Source: Hoeflea_A sp965216535 (lineage in GTDB: Bacteria; Pseudomonadota; Alphaproteobacteria; Rhizobiales; Rhizobiaceae). Taken from it: a stretch of 64,000 nt of DNA. How positions within the stretch are numbered: the first letter of the stretch is position 1; the number at the start of each line of letters is the position of its first letter. Location: positions 2,852,001 to 2,916,000 of the forward strand of contig OZ244175.1 of assembly GCA_965216535.1 (NCBI GenBank). The letters are read 5' to 3'. Below, piece by piece: positions 1-9,591 of this stretch. Made by a program: the position numbers and the translations under genes. Below the pieces are notes generated by a model that saw nothing but the letters and a program-made list of their open reading frames with translations, was not told the origin of the DNA and did not search any database.

Positions 1-759
1 TTCAGCGAGTTGGCGCAGCATGTGCCAGACGATGGTCTTGACGGCATCATGCTCGATGTGGGCGTGTCGTCCATGCAGATAGACGAGGCTGACCGTGGCT
101 TCTCGTTTCAAAAAGACGGGCCGCTCGACATGCGGATGTCGGCGCAGGGACCAACGGCGGCGGATGTGGTCAACCGGCTGAAGCCGGGCGAACTCGCACG
201 GATTTTCGGCATCCTGGGCGAGGAGCGGCAGGCGGGGCGCATCGCCCGTGCCATCGAAAAACAGCGGCGTTCGGAGCCGTTCGAGACGACGCTTCAACTG
301 GCGCAGCTGGTCGAAACGGTCAATCCGCGCCGCATGCGCGACAAGATCCATCCGGCAACACGTGTGTTTCAGGCATTGCGCATCTTCGTCAACGAAGAGC
401 TGTCCGAGTTGGCCGATGCCCTGTTTGCCGCCGAAAAAGTGCTGCGGCCAGGCGGTCGCCTCGTTGTCGTCAGTTTTCATTCTCTGGAGGATCGCATCGT
501 GAAGCGGTTCTTCCAGTCGCGTTTCGGTCGGTCGGGGTCGGGATCGCGCCATCTCCCCGAAACGACAGCGATTGCGGCCAGCTTCAAACCGGTCGGCAAG
601 ATCATGATCGCCGCAAGCGACGCAGAGGCGGCTGACAATCCACGCGCCCGATCCGCCAAGTTGCGGGCGGGACGACGGACCGTCGCACCGCCAATGCCTT
701 TGGAGACATCGATCTCGGGGCTCCCGAAACTGCCTGATCTGACTGCGCTGGGAGGCTGA
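1..759 (+). CDS. rsmH: 16S rRNA m4C1402 methyltransferase RsmH (MraW), 5'-truncated by window edge
   Basis: RsmH methylates N4 of C1402 in 16S rRNA using SAM and is usually one of the first genes of the dcw cluster. The reading frame is open from base 1, so the true start lies outside the window and the SAM-binding N-terminus is missing. About 252 C-terminal residues are visible. Family landmarks include LDVGVSS near the start, the RxFQALRI segment and VVSFHSLEDRIVK. The stop is 3 bp before ftsL, so the two are almost certainly co-transcribed. The identification rests on family motifs and on position just ahead of ftsL and ftsI. Confidence 0.95.
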   Translation, partial: FSELAQHVPDDGLDGIMLDVGVSSMQIDEADRGFSFQKDGPLDMRMSAQGPTAADVVNRLKPGELARIFGILGEERQAGRIARAIEKQRRSEPFETTLQLAQLVETVNPRRMRDKIHPATRVFQALRIFVNEELSELADALFAAEKVLRPGGRLVVVSFHSLEDRIVKRFFQSRFGRSGSGSRHLPETTAIAASFKPVGKIMIAASDAEAADNPRARSAKLRAGRRTVAPPMPLETSISGLPKLPDLTALGG

Positions 760-762
760 GCG

Positions 763-1128
763 ATGCTGAAGACGGTTGACTTCGTGATCATTGGACTGAT
801 GGCGGCGGCGGCCGTCATGACCTTCCAGATCAAGTACCAGACCGACAAACAGCTTGAGGAAATTCGCCAGCTCGAAGCCCAGATCCAGTTGGAGGAAGAT
901 ACGATCGACCTGTTGAATGCGGACTGGAGCCTGTTGATCCAGCCGGCGCGTTTGCAGGAACTGGTCCGACTGCATGCTGACGAACTTGGGTTGCAGATCA
1001 CTGAGGCACACCAGATCGTGCGCCCGCAGGAACTGCCGGCGAGGGTCCTTGATCTGCCCGATCCAGATCGCGAGCGGGTTGCCGAAGCCGTCGACAACAA
1101 CACACTCACCGGATCGGTGGGGCAATGA
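763..1128 (+). CDS. ftsL: cell division protein FtsL
   Basis: This 121-residue bitopic protein has a short cytoplasmic N-terminus and one membrane helix at about residues 5-23. A charged heptad-like stretch (about 27-60) rich in Gln/Glu/Leu fits the periplasmic coiled coil. FtsL scaffolds FtsQ-FtsB and activates the FtsW-FtsI synthase at the septum. Sequence identity in this family is low, so the call depends on topology, length and location between rsmH and ftsI. The gene ends in an ATGA overlap with ftsI, indicating translational coupling. Confidence 0.9.
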   Translation: MLKTVDFVIIGLMAAAAVMTFQIKYQTDKQLEEIRQLEAQIQLEEDTIDLLNADWSLLIQPARLQELVRLHADELGLQITEAHQIVRPQELPARVLDLPDPDRERVAEAVDNNTLTGSVGQ

Positions 1129-2867
1129 TGTTCTCGTTCGCGCGTCAATCGGTTCCCGGCTTTCGCCGCCGCAAGGGTGAGCAACAGGAGGGCGGTGCCG
1201 ACCCGATCCGCATAGAGGGCAGCCGCAAGTCATCCGGACGCCAGACGAAGAACCGCATATCCTTGGTGATGATCGGCGCCTGCGTCATCTATGCCATCAT
1301 TGCCGGTCGGCTGGTTGAGTATGGATTGCGTGATCTGACGACCGTTGCAAGCATTGCTCGTGGCGATGCCCTGCTGGCGTCGCGACCGGATCTTCTCGAC
1401 CGCCATGGCAAGGTGCTGGCCACTGACATTCGCACGGTGTCGCTCTATGCCAGCCCGCACAAGATTACCGATCCCGACGAGGTGATCGAGGCTCTCGCAA
1501 CGGTGCTGCCTGAGCTCGACGCGCGGACGGTGTATCGCAAGCTGACGTCTAAATCCTACTTCCAGTGGCTGCGTCGTCAGCTCACACCGAAACAGCAGAA
1601 TGACATTCTGGCGCTCGGTCTGCCCGGCATCGGCTTCCGGCCAGAAAAGCGGCGCTTTTATCCCGGCGGAACCACCGCTTCGCATATTGTCGGCCACGTC
1701 AATATCGACAACAAGGGCATTGCCGGGATGGAGAAATATGTCGACGGCCAGGGGCTGGCGGATTTGGCCGCTGCCGGCATGACCGTCGACCGGCAACTCG
1801 AGCCGGTGCACCTGTCCGTCGATCTGCGCGTCCAGCACGTGGTGCGCGACGAACTCGCTGCTGCCATGCAACGCTATCGGGCGATTGCCGCCGGTGCCGT
1901 GGTTCTCAACGCCAAGACTGGCGAAGTCATCGCCATGTCGTCATTGCCCGATTACGATCCGAACATCCCGGCGCAGGCGCTGGAGAAGGATCGCATGAAC
2001 CGCATGTCGGCCGGCACCTACGAAATGGGGTCGACCTTCAAGGCCTTCACGACCGCGATGGCGCTGGATTCCGGCCTTGTGGATCTGGAGGACCGGTTCG
2101 ACGCGCGTCGGCCGATCCGGATAGCCGGGCACACGATCCGCGATTTCCACGGCAAACACCGCATCCTGACGGTGCCCGAGATCTTCATCTACTCGTCGAA
2201 TATCGGCACGGCCAAGATGGCGGATGTCGTTGGTATCGACGGGCAGCGGGAATTCCTGACGCGTGTCGGGTTGCTGACACGCCTGCCGACCGAACTGCCG
2301 GAGGTGAAGGTTCCGAGCCAGCCGAAGAAATGGAAGAAGATCAACTCGATCACCATCTCGTTCGGCCACGGCGTTGCCACCACGCCGCTTCAGACGGCGG
2401 TTGCCGCGGCGGCCATGCTCAATGGCGGCCGGTTGATGCCGCCGACATTCCTGCCTCGTACGCTGGACGAGGCGCTGCAGGTGTCGACGCAAGTGATCAA
2501 GCCGGAAACCAGCAGTGCCATGCGCTACCTGATGCGCCTCAACGTCGAAAAGGGGTCGGGTCGGCGCGCAGAGGTGCCGGGTTTCCGTGTCGGCGGCAAA
2601 ACCGGCACCGCGGAGAAAGTGGTCAACGGGCGTTACTCCTCGAGCGTGCGTTTCAACGCGTTCTTGTCGGCGTTTCCGATCGAGGATCCGGAATTCGTCG
2701 TGTTGGTGGTGATCGACGAACCGAAACCGGCCGAAGGCCAGCACTCGGCGACCGCCGGTCTCAACGCCGCCCCCACCGTCAAAGCCATCATTCGCCGATC
2801 CGCCGCCATTTTGGGCGTTCGGCCGACTTTCGGCGACGATGGTGATGCCTTGCTCGTGTCATATTGA
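1125..2867 (+). CDS. ftsI: septal peptidoglycan transpeptidase FtsI (PBP3)
   Basis: This 580-residue class B penicillin-binding protein cross-links septal peptidoglycan as partner of FtsW. A cytoplasmic basic tail is followed by a membrane anchor at about residues 46-65 and the PBP dimerisation domain. The transpeptidase motifs are all present: STFK with the nucleophile Ser303, SSN at 357-359, and KTGTA starting at Lys492. Two Met codons stand in tandem at the start (1125 and 1128); 1125 overlaps the ftsL stop by 4 bp. A 139-bp gap follows before murEF, the longest break in this half of the cluster, and could hold a secondary promoter. Confidence 0.97.
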   Translation: MMFSFARQSVPGFRRRKGEQQEGGADPIRIEGSRKSSGRQTKNRISLVMIGACVIYAIIAGRLVEYGLRDLTTVASIARGDALLASRPDLLDRHGKVLATDIRTVSLYASPHKITDPDEVIEALATVLPELDARTVYRKLTSKSYFQWLRRQLTPKQQNDILALGLPGIGFRPEKRRFYPGGTTASHIVGHVNIDNKGIAGMEKYVDGQGLADLAAAGMTVDRQLEPVHLSVDLRVQHVVRDELAAAMQRYRAIAAGAVVLNAKTGEVIAMSSLPDYDPNIPAQALEKDRMNRMSAGTYEMGSTFKAFTTAMALDSGLVDLEDRFDARRPIRIAGHTIRDFHGKHRILTVPEIFIYSSNIGTAKMADVVGIDGQREFLTRVGLLTRLPTELPEVKVPSQPKKWKKINSITISFGHGVATTPLQTAVAAAAMLNGGRLMPPTFLPRTLDEALQVSTQVIKPETSSAMRYLMRLNVEKGSGRRAEVPGFRVGGKTGTAEKVVNGRYSSSVRFNAFLSAFPIEDPEFVVLVVIDEPKPAEGQHSATAGLNAAPTVKAIIRRSAAILGVRPTFGDDGDALLVSY

Positions 2868-3006
2868 GTCTGACATAAGCGCGTAGAGTGTTCGGAATCG
2901 GCGATTCCCGCAGCCACAGGCAGGAAGCAGCCCGTTCGCGTCAGTATCGAAGCCGGCACTGGGCGTTTCGTCGCGCCGGGCATCAGAGGGACCGTTACGC
3001 AGCGCA

Positions 3007-5922
3007 ATGAAGTTGAATGTCCTCGCAGGAGATTTCGTCTCCATCCCACCGGAACATGCCGATCTGGAGGTCGCCGGGCTGACCGCAGACAGTCGGAACG
3101 TCCAGCCGGGGTTCGTTTTCGCGGCACTGCCGGGTCATGAGCGAGACGGCACCGACTACATCGCCGACGCAGTGCATCGCGGCGCCTGTGCGGTGTTTGC
3201 GGCCTCGGCCCGTGACATTGCAGATCCGGGTGTGCCCGTGATCAGAGCTGACGATCCGCGGATCTTGCTCGCCCAGGCTGCAGCACGTTTCTACGGTGTT
3301 CAACCCGATATCATGGTGGCGGTCACGGGTACGGCCGGAAAGACGTCCGTTGCCTCCTTTACCCGTCAGATCTGGCAGCGTGCCGGCCTGCCGGCTGCGA
3401 TGATCGGAACGACCGGAGTGGTGTCGCCGAACCGCACTGAATACGCCCAGTTGACGACGCCCGACCAGGTGCATTTGCACAGCCTGCTGAAGGAACTGGC
3501 AGAAGAAGGCGTGACGCGGGCCGCCATGGAGGCCTCAAGCCACGGGCTCGACCAGCATCGGCTCGATGGTGTGCGGTTGACGGCGGGCGCTTTCACCAAT
3601 CTCGGGCGGGATCACCTGGACTATCATACCGACGAAGAAGCCTATTTTGCCGCCAAGATGCGGTTATTCAATTCGCTTCTGCCGCCGGGAAGTCCGGCAG
3701 TGATCTTCAGCGACGACCAATGGTCCGGAAGAGCCATGGACGTGGCACGCAATGCCGGCCTGCGGGTGCTGACAGTTGGGCGCAATGGCGGATTTCTGAC
3801 GCTCAAGCGGGTGGAGCACCAACGGCACAAGCAGGTTGCCGAAATCCACCATGACGGAGCGATCTATCACGTGACCGTGCCGTTGGCTGGCGACTTCCAG
3901 CTGTCGAACGCATTGGTCGCGGCGGGACTTGCCATCGCGACGGGCGTGCCACCCGGTGAAGCAATCGCGGCGCTGGAGCATCTGCAAGGCGCTCCCGGCC
4001 GGCTCGAGCTGGTTGTCGCAACCGACAAGAGCGTGCCGGCCTATGTTGACTACGCGCACAAACCCGAAGCCCTCGAACATGTGCTTCGCTCGGTGCGGCC
4101 ATTCACGACGGGTCGGATCGTGCTGGTGTTCGGGTGTGGCGGCGACCGCGACCGGGGCAAGCGGCCGATCATGGGGGATATCGCCGCCCGGTTGGCGGAT
4201 GTGGTCATCGTCACCGACGACAATCCTCGAAGCGAGGATCCCGCGGCGATCCGGGCGGAGATCCTGGCAGCAGCACCCGGAGCCATTGAAATCGACGATC
4301 GGGCGCGTGCCATCGATCATGCCGTGTTGCTGGTCGAGGAGGGCGACACACTGCTTGTCGCCGGGAAGGGACATGAGCAGGGGCAGACAATTGGCGACAA
4401 GGTGCTGCCATTCTCCGACCACGAGGAAATTCGCCGGGCTGTAGCAGCTTTGGCGGAGAGACTGTGGCTTTGGAACTGCAAGGATCTGGTCGACGCGATG
4501 AACGGCCGGCCGGTGGGCAATCTGCCCGACGGCATTACCGGAATTTCCATCGACAGCCGGTCCGTCAGCAAAGGCGATGCCTTCTTTGCCATCAAGGGGG
4601 ACCGGTTCGACGGTCATGATTTCTGTGGTGCCGCGCGCGCCAATGGCGCTTCCGTCCTGGTGGTCTCGGAGGCCAAGTTGCCGGCGATGGGTCGGCTTGC
4701 CGCTCCGATGATCGTCGTCAATGACGTCCTCGAAGCGCTGGGCAAACTGGGCGTGGCAGCCCGGGCGCGCAGCAAGGCTCAGATCGTCGCGGTGACCGGC
4801 TCGGTGGGCAAGACGACGACCAAGGAAATGCTGCGCCAGGTGCTGGAGGCACAGGGCAGCGTGCATGCCTCGGTTGCCTCTTTCAACAATCACTGGGGTG
4901 TTCCGCTGACGCTCGCCCGGATGCCGCGTGACGCCCGGTTTGGTGTGTTCGAAATAGGCATGAACCATGCCGGTGAAATTCGCCCGCTGGTGAAAATGGT
5001 GCGTCCGCATGTGGCTGTGGTCACAGCCATTGCCGCAGCCCATCTCGGGCATTTCAACAGCCTCGACGAAATTGCCGAGGCCAAGGCCGAGATCTTCGAA
5101 GGTGTCGAGAGCGGCGGGACTGCCCTGCTCAATCGGGACAGCGAGAAATTCGACCTTTTGACGCAACTCGCCCGCGGTTGCGGCATCGATCATGTGATGG
5201 CCTTCGGCGAGGACGAACAGGCAGACATTCGCCTGCTTTCTTTCGAACCATCCGCAAACGGCTCGCGGATACGCGCCGACATCGCGGGCGACATGGTGGA
5301 AGTGTCGATCGGGTTGCCGGGCAGGCATATCGCACAGAATGCGTTGGCGGTTCTCGGCGCAGCGAAATGCGTCGGGGCAGATGTCGATATGGCAGCGCGG
5401 GCGCTTGGGAGCATTGAAGCGGCCAAGGGTCGCGGTGTGCGCTATGTCCTTGCCGTCGGCGATGGCCGTGTCACCCTGATCGACGAAAGCTACAACGCCA
5501 ATCCGGCTTCAATGCGTGCGGCGATCGCGTTGCTGCGAGATACACCTGTCGTGGAGCCGGGTCGACGGATCGCGGTCCTGGGCGACATGCTGGAACTCGG
5601 ATCTTTTTCACAAGAACTGCACGGGGATCTGGCCGACTCGCTGACGGGAGCCGGGACTGACCTGGCGCTGCTCGCCGGACCGGAGATCAAGGTGCTCGCA
5701 GACCGGCTCGCTGACACGCTCACCTGCCAGCATGAAGAAACCGCGGATGAATTGCTGCCCGTGTTGCTTGAGACCATTCGGCCGGGCGACGTGATCATGA
5801 TCAAATCGTCCAAGGGGATCGGTTTTTCCCGGCTCGTTGCCGCCCTGCTTGACAAGTATCCGCCTCTATCCGATGGCGGGTCGGGGAACAAATCGGGTCC
5901 GGGGGATGCCGCTGCATGTTAA
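3007..5922 (+). CDS. murE-murF: bifunctional MurE-MurF fusion: UDP-MurNAc-tripeptide synthetase / D-Ala-D-Ala-adding enzyme
   Basis: One uninterrupted frame of 971 codons contains two complete Mur ligases. Residues 1 to about 484 are MurE, with the ATP loop GTAGKTS at 108-114 and DNPR at 405-408, the motif associated with meso-diaminopimelate as the added amino acid. Residues from about 486 are MurF, with GSVGKTT at 598-604, a SVASFNNHWG segment and a DESYNANP segment. The junction near base 4460 (AERLWLWNCKDLV) places the usual MurF N-terminus directly after the MurE C-terminus with no linker. No ATG exists there; a TTG at 4450 is in frame but has no evident ribosome site. The product would add mDAP and then D-Ala-D-Ala in consecutive cytoplasmic steps. 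The stop overlaps mraY by 7 bp. MurE-MurF fusions are known in some other bacteria such as Bordetella. Confidence 0.95.
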   Translation: MKLNVLAGDFVSIPPEHADLEVAGLTADSRNVQPGFVFAALPGHERDGTDYIADAVHRGACAVFAASARDIADPGVPVIRADDPRILLAQAAARFYGVQPDIMVAVTGTAGKTSVASFTRQIWQRAGLPAAMIGTTGVVSPNRTEYAQLTTPDQVHLHSLLKELAEEGVTRAAMEASSHGLDQHRLDGVRLTAGAFTNLGRDHLDYHTDEEAYFAAKMRLFNSLLPPGSPAVIFSDDQWSGRAMDVARNAGLRVLTVGRNGGFLTLKRVEHQRHKQVAEIHHDGAIYHVTVPLAGDFQLSNALVAAGLAIATGVPPGEAIAALEHLQGAPGRLELVVATDKSVPAYVDYAHKPEALEHVLRSVRPFTTGRIVLVFGCGGDRDRGKRPIMGDIAARLADVVIVTDDNPRSEDPAAIRAEILAAAPGAIEIDDRARAIDHAVLLVEEGDTLLVAGKGHEQGQTIGDKVLPFSDHEEIRRAVAALAERLWLWNCKDLVDAMNGRPVGNLPDGITGISIDSRSVSKGDAFFAIKGDRFDGHDFCGAARANGASVLVVSEAKLPAMGRLAAPMIVVNDVLEALGKLGVAARARSKAQIVAVTGSVGKTTTKEMLRQVLEAQGSVHASVASFNNHWGVPLTLARMPRDARFGVFEIGMNHAGEIRPLVKMVRPHVAVVTAIAAAHLGHFNSLDEIAEAKAEIFEGVESGGTALLNRDSEKFDLLTQLARGCGIDHVMAFGEDEQADIRLLSFEPSANGSRIRADIAGDMVEVSIGLPGRHIAQNALAVLGAAKCVGADVDMAARALGSIEAAKGRGVRYVLAVGDGRVTLIDESYNANPASMRAAIALLRDTPVVEPGRRIAVLGDMLELGSFSQELHGDLADSLTGAGTDLALLAGPEIKVLADRLADTLTCQHEETADELLPVLLETIRPGDVIMIKSSKGIGFSRLVAALLDKYPPLSDGGSGNKSGPGDAAAC

Positions 5923-7019
5923 TCTGGCTAGTAGAATTTGCCGATCAATTACAGATCTTCAATCTTTTTAGATACCTGACTTTCCGAAGCGGTGCCGCGA
6001 CCGTAACCTCGGCACTGTTCGTCTTTATCTTCGGTCCGCGAATCATTGCGATGCTCAGCGTACGCCAGGGACGGGGGCAGCCAATCCGGGCAGACGGACC
6101 GCAAACCCATTTCAGGAAGGCCGGCACACCGACCATGGGCGGTCTGATCATGCTGAGCGCAATTGTTCTGAGCTCTCTGCTGTGGGCAAACCTGTCGAAC
6201 GCCTTCGTCGTGACGACTTTGCTGGTGACGCTGGCCTTCGGGCTGATCGGTTTCTACGATGACTACCTGAAGGTTACCCAGCAGTCGCATCGCGGCTTTT
6301 CGGGCAAGCTGCGCCTGCTTTTCGAGTTCATCATCGCAGGCCTGGCCGTGTACTTCATCATGCGCGCTTCGGCGGTTGCTATCGGTGACAGCAACACGCA
6401 CTATGCGACGTCCCTCACGGTTCCGTTTTTCAAGGATTTCTTCCTTGATCTGGGCTGGTTCTACATCGTTCTCGGCGCTTTCGTGGTGGTCGGTGCCGGC
6501 AATGCCGTCAACCTGACGGACGGACTCGACGGGTTGGCCATTGTTCCGGTGATGATTGCCGCGGCTTCCTTTGGTGTTATCGCCTATCTTGCCGGCAATG
6601 CTGTTTTTTCCAATTACCTGCAGATCAATTTCGTACCCGGAACCGGGGAGCTTTCCGTGGTGCTCGGCGCGGTGATCGGAGCCGGGCTCGGGTTTCTCTG
6701 GTTCAACGCGCCGCCGGCGGCAATCTTCATGGGCGACACCGGGTCGCTGGCGCTTGGCGGCCTGATCGGCACCGTCGCGGTGGCCACAAAGCACGAAATC
6801 GTCATGGTCATCATCGGTGGCCTTTTCGTGATGGAAGCCTTGTCGGTGATCATACAGGTGCTTTCTTTCAAACTGACCGGCAAACGCATCTTCCTGATGG
6901 CGCCGATCCACCACCATTTCGAACGGCTCGGCTGGACGGAAAGCCAGATCGTGATCCGCTTCTGGATCATTTCGGTGGGGCTCGCCATGGTGGGGCTGGC
7001 CACGCTCAAGTTGCGGTAA
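5916..7019 (+). CDS. mraY: phospho-MurNAc-pentapeptide transferase MraY
   Basis: This 367-residue polytopic membrane enzyme, with about ten predicted helices, transfers phospho-MurNAc-pentapeptide to undecaprenyl phosphate to form lipid I. Catalytic landmarks are intact: FYDDY with Asp115/Asp116, NLTDGLDGLA with Asp202 and Asp205, and the HHHFE segment near residue 326. The N-terminal signature GTPTMGG is at about 70-76. Translation starts inside the last codons of murEF (7-bp overlap), and murD follows after 4 bp, so expression is coupled to the cytoplasmic ligases. Confidence 0.97.
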   Translation: MLIWLVEFADQLQIFNLFRYLTFRSGAATVTSALFVFIFGPRIIAMLSVRQGRGQPIRADGPQTHFRKAGTPTMGGLIMLSAIVLSSLLWANLSNAFVVTTLLVTLAFGLIGFYDDYLKVTQQSHRGFSGKLRLLFEFIIAGLAVYFIMRASAVAIGDSNTHYATSLTVPFFKDFFLDLGWFYIVLGAFVVVGAGNAVNLTDGLDGLAIVPVMIAAASFGVIAYLAGNAVFSNYLQINFVPGTGELSVVLGAVIGAGLGFLWFNAPPAAIFMGDTGSLALGGLIGTVAVATKHEIVMVIIGGLFVMEALSVIIQVLSFKLTGKRIFLMAPIHHHFERLGWTESQIVIRFWIISVGLAMVGLATLKLR

Positions 7020-7023
7020 CGCG

Positions 7024-8433
7024 ATGATTGCGGCAACAGCGTTCAATGGGAAAAAGGTCGCCCTGTTCGGCCTCGGCGGGTCGGGAAACGCGACGGCCCA
7101 TGCGCTGCTCAAAGGCGGTGCCGACGTTGTTGCCTGGGATGACAATCCAGCGCGTATAGACGAAGCCCGGGAGGCCGGCATTCCCTTCGGCGACCTGCGT
7201 CAGGCCGAGTGGTCCAGTCTCTCTGCCCTGGTGCTGGCACCCGGCGTTCCGCTGACCCATCCGAAACCGCACTGGTGTGTTGATCTCGCCCGCGCTGCCG
7301 GCGTCGAAATCATCGGTGACATCGAGTTGTTCGTGCGGCAACGGCGTCGCGATGCACCCGACTGCCCGTTCATCGCCGTGACAGGCACCAACGGCAAATC
7401 GACCACCACGGCCTTGATCGCTCACATTCTCGCCGATGCGGGTCGCGACACCCAGCTTGGCGGCAACATCGGGACGGCGGTCCTGACGCTGGAGCCGCCA
7501 AAGCCCGGCCGGTTCTATGTGGTCGAATGTTCATCCTACCAGATTGACCTGGCGCCATCGATCAACCCGACCGCGGGTATTTTGCTCAACCTGACGCCGG
7601 ACCATCTCGACCGGCACGGCACGATGCAGCACTACGCCGATGTGAAGGAAAGGCTGGTTGCGGGTAGCGATCTGGCCATTGTCGGCACCGACGACTACTG
7701 GTGCATGCTGATCGCGGATCGATTGGAGCGGGCATCCACCCGTGTAATCCGCATCTCCAAGCGAGAGGTCCTCGCCGACGGATATTTCGCGAAGGGCAGC
7801 GAGATCATGGAAGCCCATGGCGGGACGGCTGAGCCGGTCGCCGATCTCGATGGTATCGCCACATTGCGCGGTGCCCACAATGCTCAGAATGCCGCCGCCG
7901 CCATCGCCGCTTGCGTTGCCGTCGGATTAACCGAGCAGGAAATCATCTCCGGTCTTGCCAGTTTCAGCGGGCTCAAGCACCGCATGCAGCCGGTGGCGCG
8001 ACGGGGGCGGGTGCTCTTCGTCGACGATTCCAAGGCAACCAATGCCGATGCCGCCGCTCCGGCGCTGGCAAGTTTCGAACGTATTTACTGGATTGCCGGC
8101 GGGCTGCCCAAGGAAGGCGGACTTCACGGACTTTCCGGTCTCTTCAAGAACATCGCCAAAGCCTATCTGATTGGAGAGGCGGCGCCTTCGTTTGCGGCTA
8201 CGCTTGGCGATAACGTTCACTACGAGATCGCCGGAACGCTGGACCGGGCGGTCAATCGCGCCGCCGAGGACGCGGAGCAGGACAATCATGACGAGCCGGT
8301 GGTTCTGCTCTCCCCGGCTTGCGCAAGCTTCGACCAGTACAAGAATTTCGAGATACGAGGAAACGCCTTTGTCGGGCATGTCGCGTCGCTGCCGCGAGTG
8401 ACCATGCTCGTCGAGCCACGGGAGACGGGATAA
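7024..8433 (+). CDS. murD: UDP-N-acetylmuramoyl-L-alanine:D-glutamate ligase MurD
   Basis: MurD adds D-glutamate to UDP-MurNAc-L-Ala in the cytoplasm. The protein is 469 residues, the normal length. It has an N-terminal Rossmann-like domain, the ATP-binding loop GTNGKSTT at about 121-128, and a C-terminal ligase domain with FVDDSKATN and LLSPACASFDQ segments. The start ATG lies 4 bp after mraY; the TAA stop shares one base with the ftsW ATG. Confidence 0.97.
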   Translation: MIAATAFNGKKVALFGLGGSGNATAHALLKGGADVVAWDDNPARIDEAREAGIPFGDLRQAEWSSLSALVLAPGVPLTHPKPHWCVDLARAAGVEIIGDIELFVRQRRRDAPDCPFIAVTGTNGKSTTTALIAHILADAGRDTQLGGNIGTAVLTLEPPKPGRFYVVECSSYQIDLAPSINPTAGILLNLTPDHLDRHGTMQHYADVKERLVAGSDLAIVGTDDYWCMLIADRLERASTRVIRISKREVLADGYFAKGSEIMEAHGGTAEPVADLDGIATLRGAHNAQNAAAAIAACVAVGLTEQEIISGLASFSGLKHRMQPVARRGRVLFVDDSKATNADAAAPALASFERIYWIAGGLPKEGGLHGLSGLFKNIAKAYLIGEAAPSFAATLGDNVHYEIAGTLDRAVNRAAEDAEQDNHDEPVVLLSPACASFDQYKNFEIRGNAFVGHVASLPRVTMLVEPRETG

Positions 8434-9590
8434 TGGTGAGTCGAGCCGAGAGGGGACCGGTGGCGGACTGGTTCTGGACGATCGACAGAACGTTGCTGGC
8501 AGTATTCGTCGTGCTGTTCGGGCTGGGTTTCATGCTGTCCTTTGCAGCCAGTCCGGGTGTGGCCGAACGGTTGAACATCGACAGCCTCCACTTCATCAAG
8601 CGGCACGCGCTGTTCATATTTCCGGCGCTGGGCATCATGATCGGACTTTCGTTCCTATCGCCGCGCCAGGTGCGACGGGGCGCGCTGCTGCTGCTCGCCG
8701 CGTCCATCGTCCTGATGGTATTCACCCAGTTCTATGGCTTCGAGGCCAAGGGTTCGCGCCGATGGTTCTCGGTCATGGGCTTCTCCGTACAGCCGTCCGA
8801 ATTCCTGAAACCGGGCTTCATCATCATCTGCGCCTGGTTGTTCTCGGAACATTCCAGACATCCGGACATTCCCGGCAACCTCTTCGCCATCATCCTCTAC
8901 GGCATCATCGTGGCGCTGCTGGTGGCTCAGCCAGACTTCGGCCAGACGATTCTCGTCACCATTTCCTGGGGCACGTTGTTCTTCATGGCCGGCATGCCGT
9001 GGTTCTGGATCATCCTTCTGGCCGCGATGGCGGTCGGCATGTTCGTGACCGCCTATTTCGTCTTTCCCCACGTTGCCGGTCGCATCGACCGGTTCTGGAC
9101 TGGAGAGGGCGATACGCACCAGGTGGATACGGCGCGTGAGGCGATCGTGCGTGGAGACTGGTTCGGGCAAGGGCCGGGCGAGGGCACCATCAAGCGCATC
9201 CTGCCGGACAGCCATACGGACTTCATCTTCTCCGTTGCTGCGGAGGAGTTTGGAATTCTCTTTTGTCTGGCGATGGTGGCTATCTTCACCTTCATCGTGC
9301 TGCGGGGCCTACGCCATGCCAACCGCGATGGCGATGAATTCACCCGGCTGGCAATCGCCGGACTGACCATGCTCATCGGCCTTCAGTCGATGATCCATAT
9401 CGGCGTCAATCTGGAACTGTTGCCCGCCAAGGGCATGACGCTGCCGCTGATCTCCTACGGTGGTTCATCGATGCTGGCGATTTCGATCACGGCGGGTTTC
9501 CTGCTGGCGTTGACGCGGCGTAATCCAGAGAAGCGCGCGACCGGCCGAATGAAACATTTCGGGCCGCTGTCTGCAGCCGAGCACGGCTGA
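8433..9590 (+). CDS. ftsW: SEDS peptidoglycan glycosyltransferase FtsW
   Basis: FtsW is the multi-pass SEDS-family polymerase that works with FtsI at the septum. The open frame extends further upstream inside murD, but the ATG at 8433 (MVSRAERGP) overlaps the murD stop by one base and gives 385 residues, the usual length. About ten hydrophobic helices can be traced. The conserved C-terminal region contains GMTLPLISYGGSSML. murG follows after a single base. Confidence 0.95.
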   Translation: MVSRAERGPVADWFWTIDRTLLAVFVVLFGLGFMLSFAASPGVAERLNIDSLHFIKRHALFIFPALGIMIGLSFLSPRQVRRGALLLLAASIVLMVFTQFYGFEAKGSRRWFSVMGFSVQPSEFLKPGFIIICAWLFSEHSRHPDIPGNLFAIILYGIIVALLVAQPDFGQTILVTISWGTLFFMAGMPWFWIILLAAMAVGMFVTAYFVFPHVAGRIDRFWTGEGDTHQVDTAREAIVRGDWFGQGPGEGTIKRILPDSHTDFIFSVAAEEFGILFCLAMVAIFTFIVLRGLRHANRDGDEFTRLAIAGLTMLIGLQSMIHIGVNLELLPAKGMTLPLISYGGSSMLAISITAGFLLALTRRNPEKRATGRMKHFGPLSAAEHG

Positions 9591-9591
9591 C

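Noticed and set aside
3664..5328. Long minus-strand frame of 554 codons antisense to murEF
   Set aside because: It mirrors the G/C-biased third positions of the fused ligase, shows no family motif and has no ribosome site.
5949..7181. Minus-strand frame of 410 codons antisense to mraY
   Set aside because: Charged, low-complexity shadow of a membrane protein gene.
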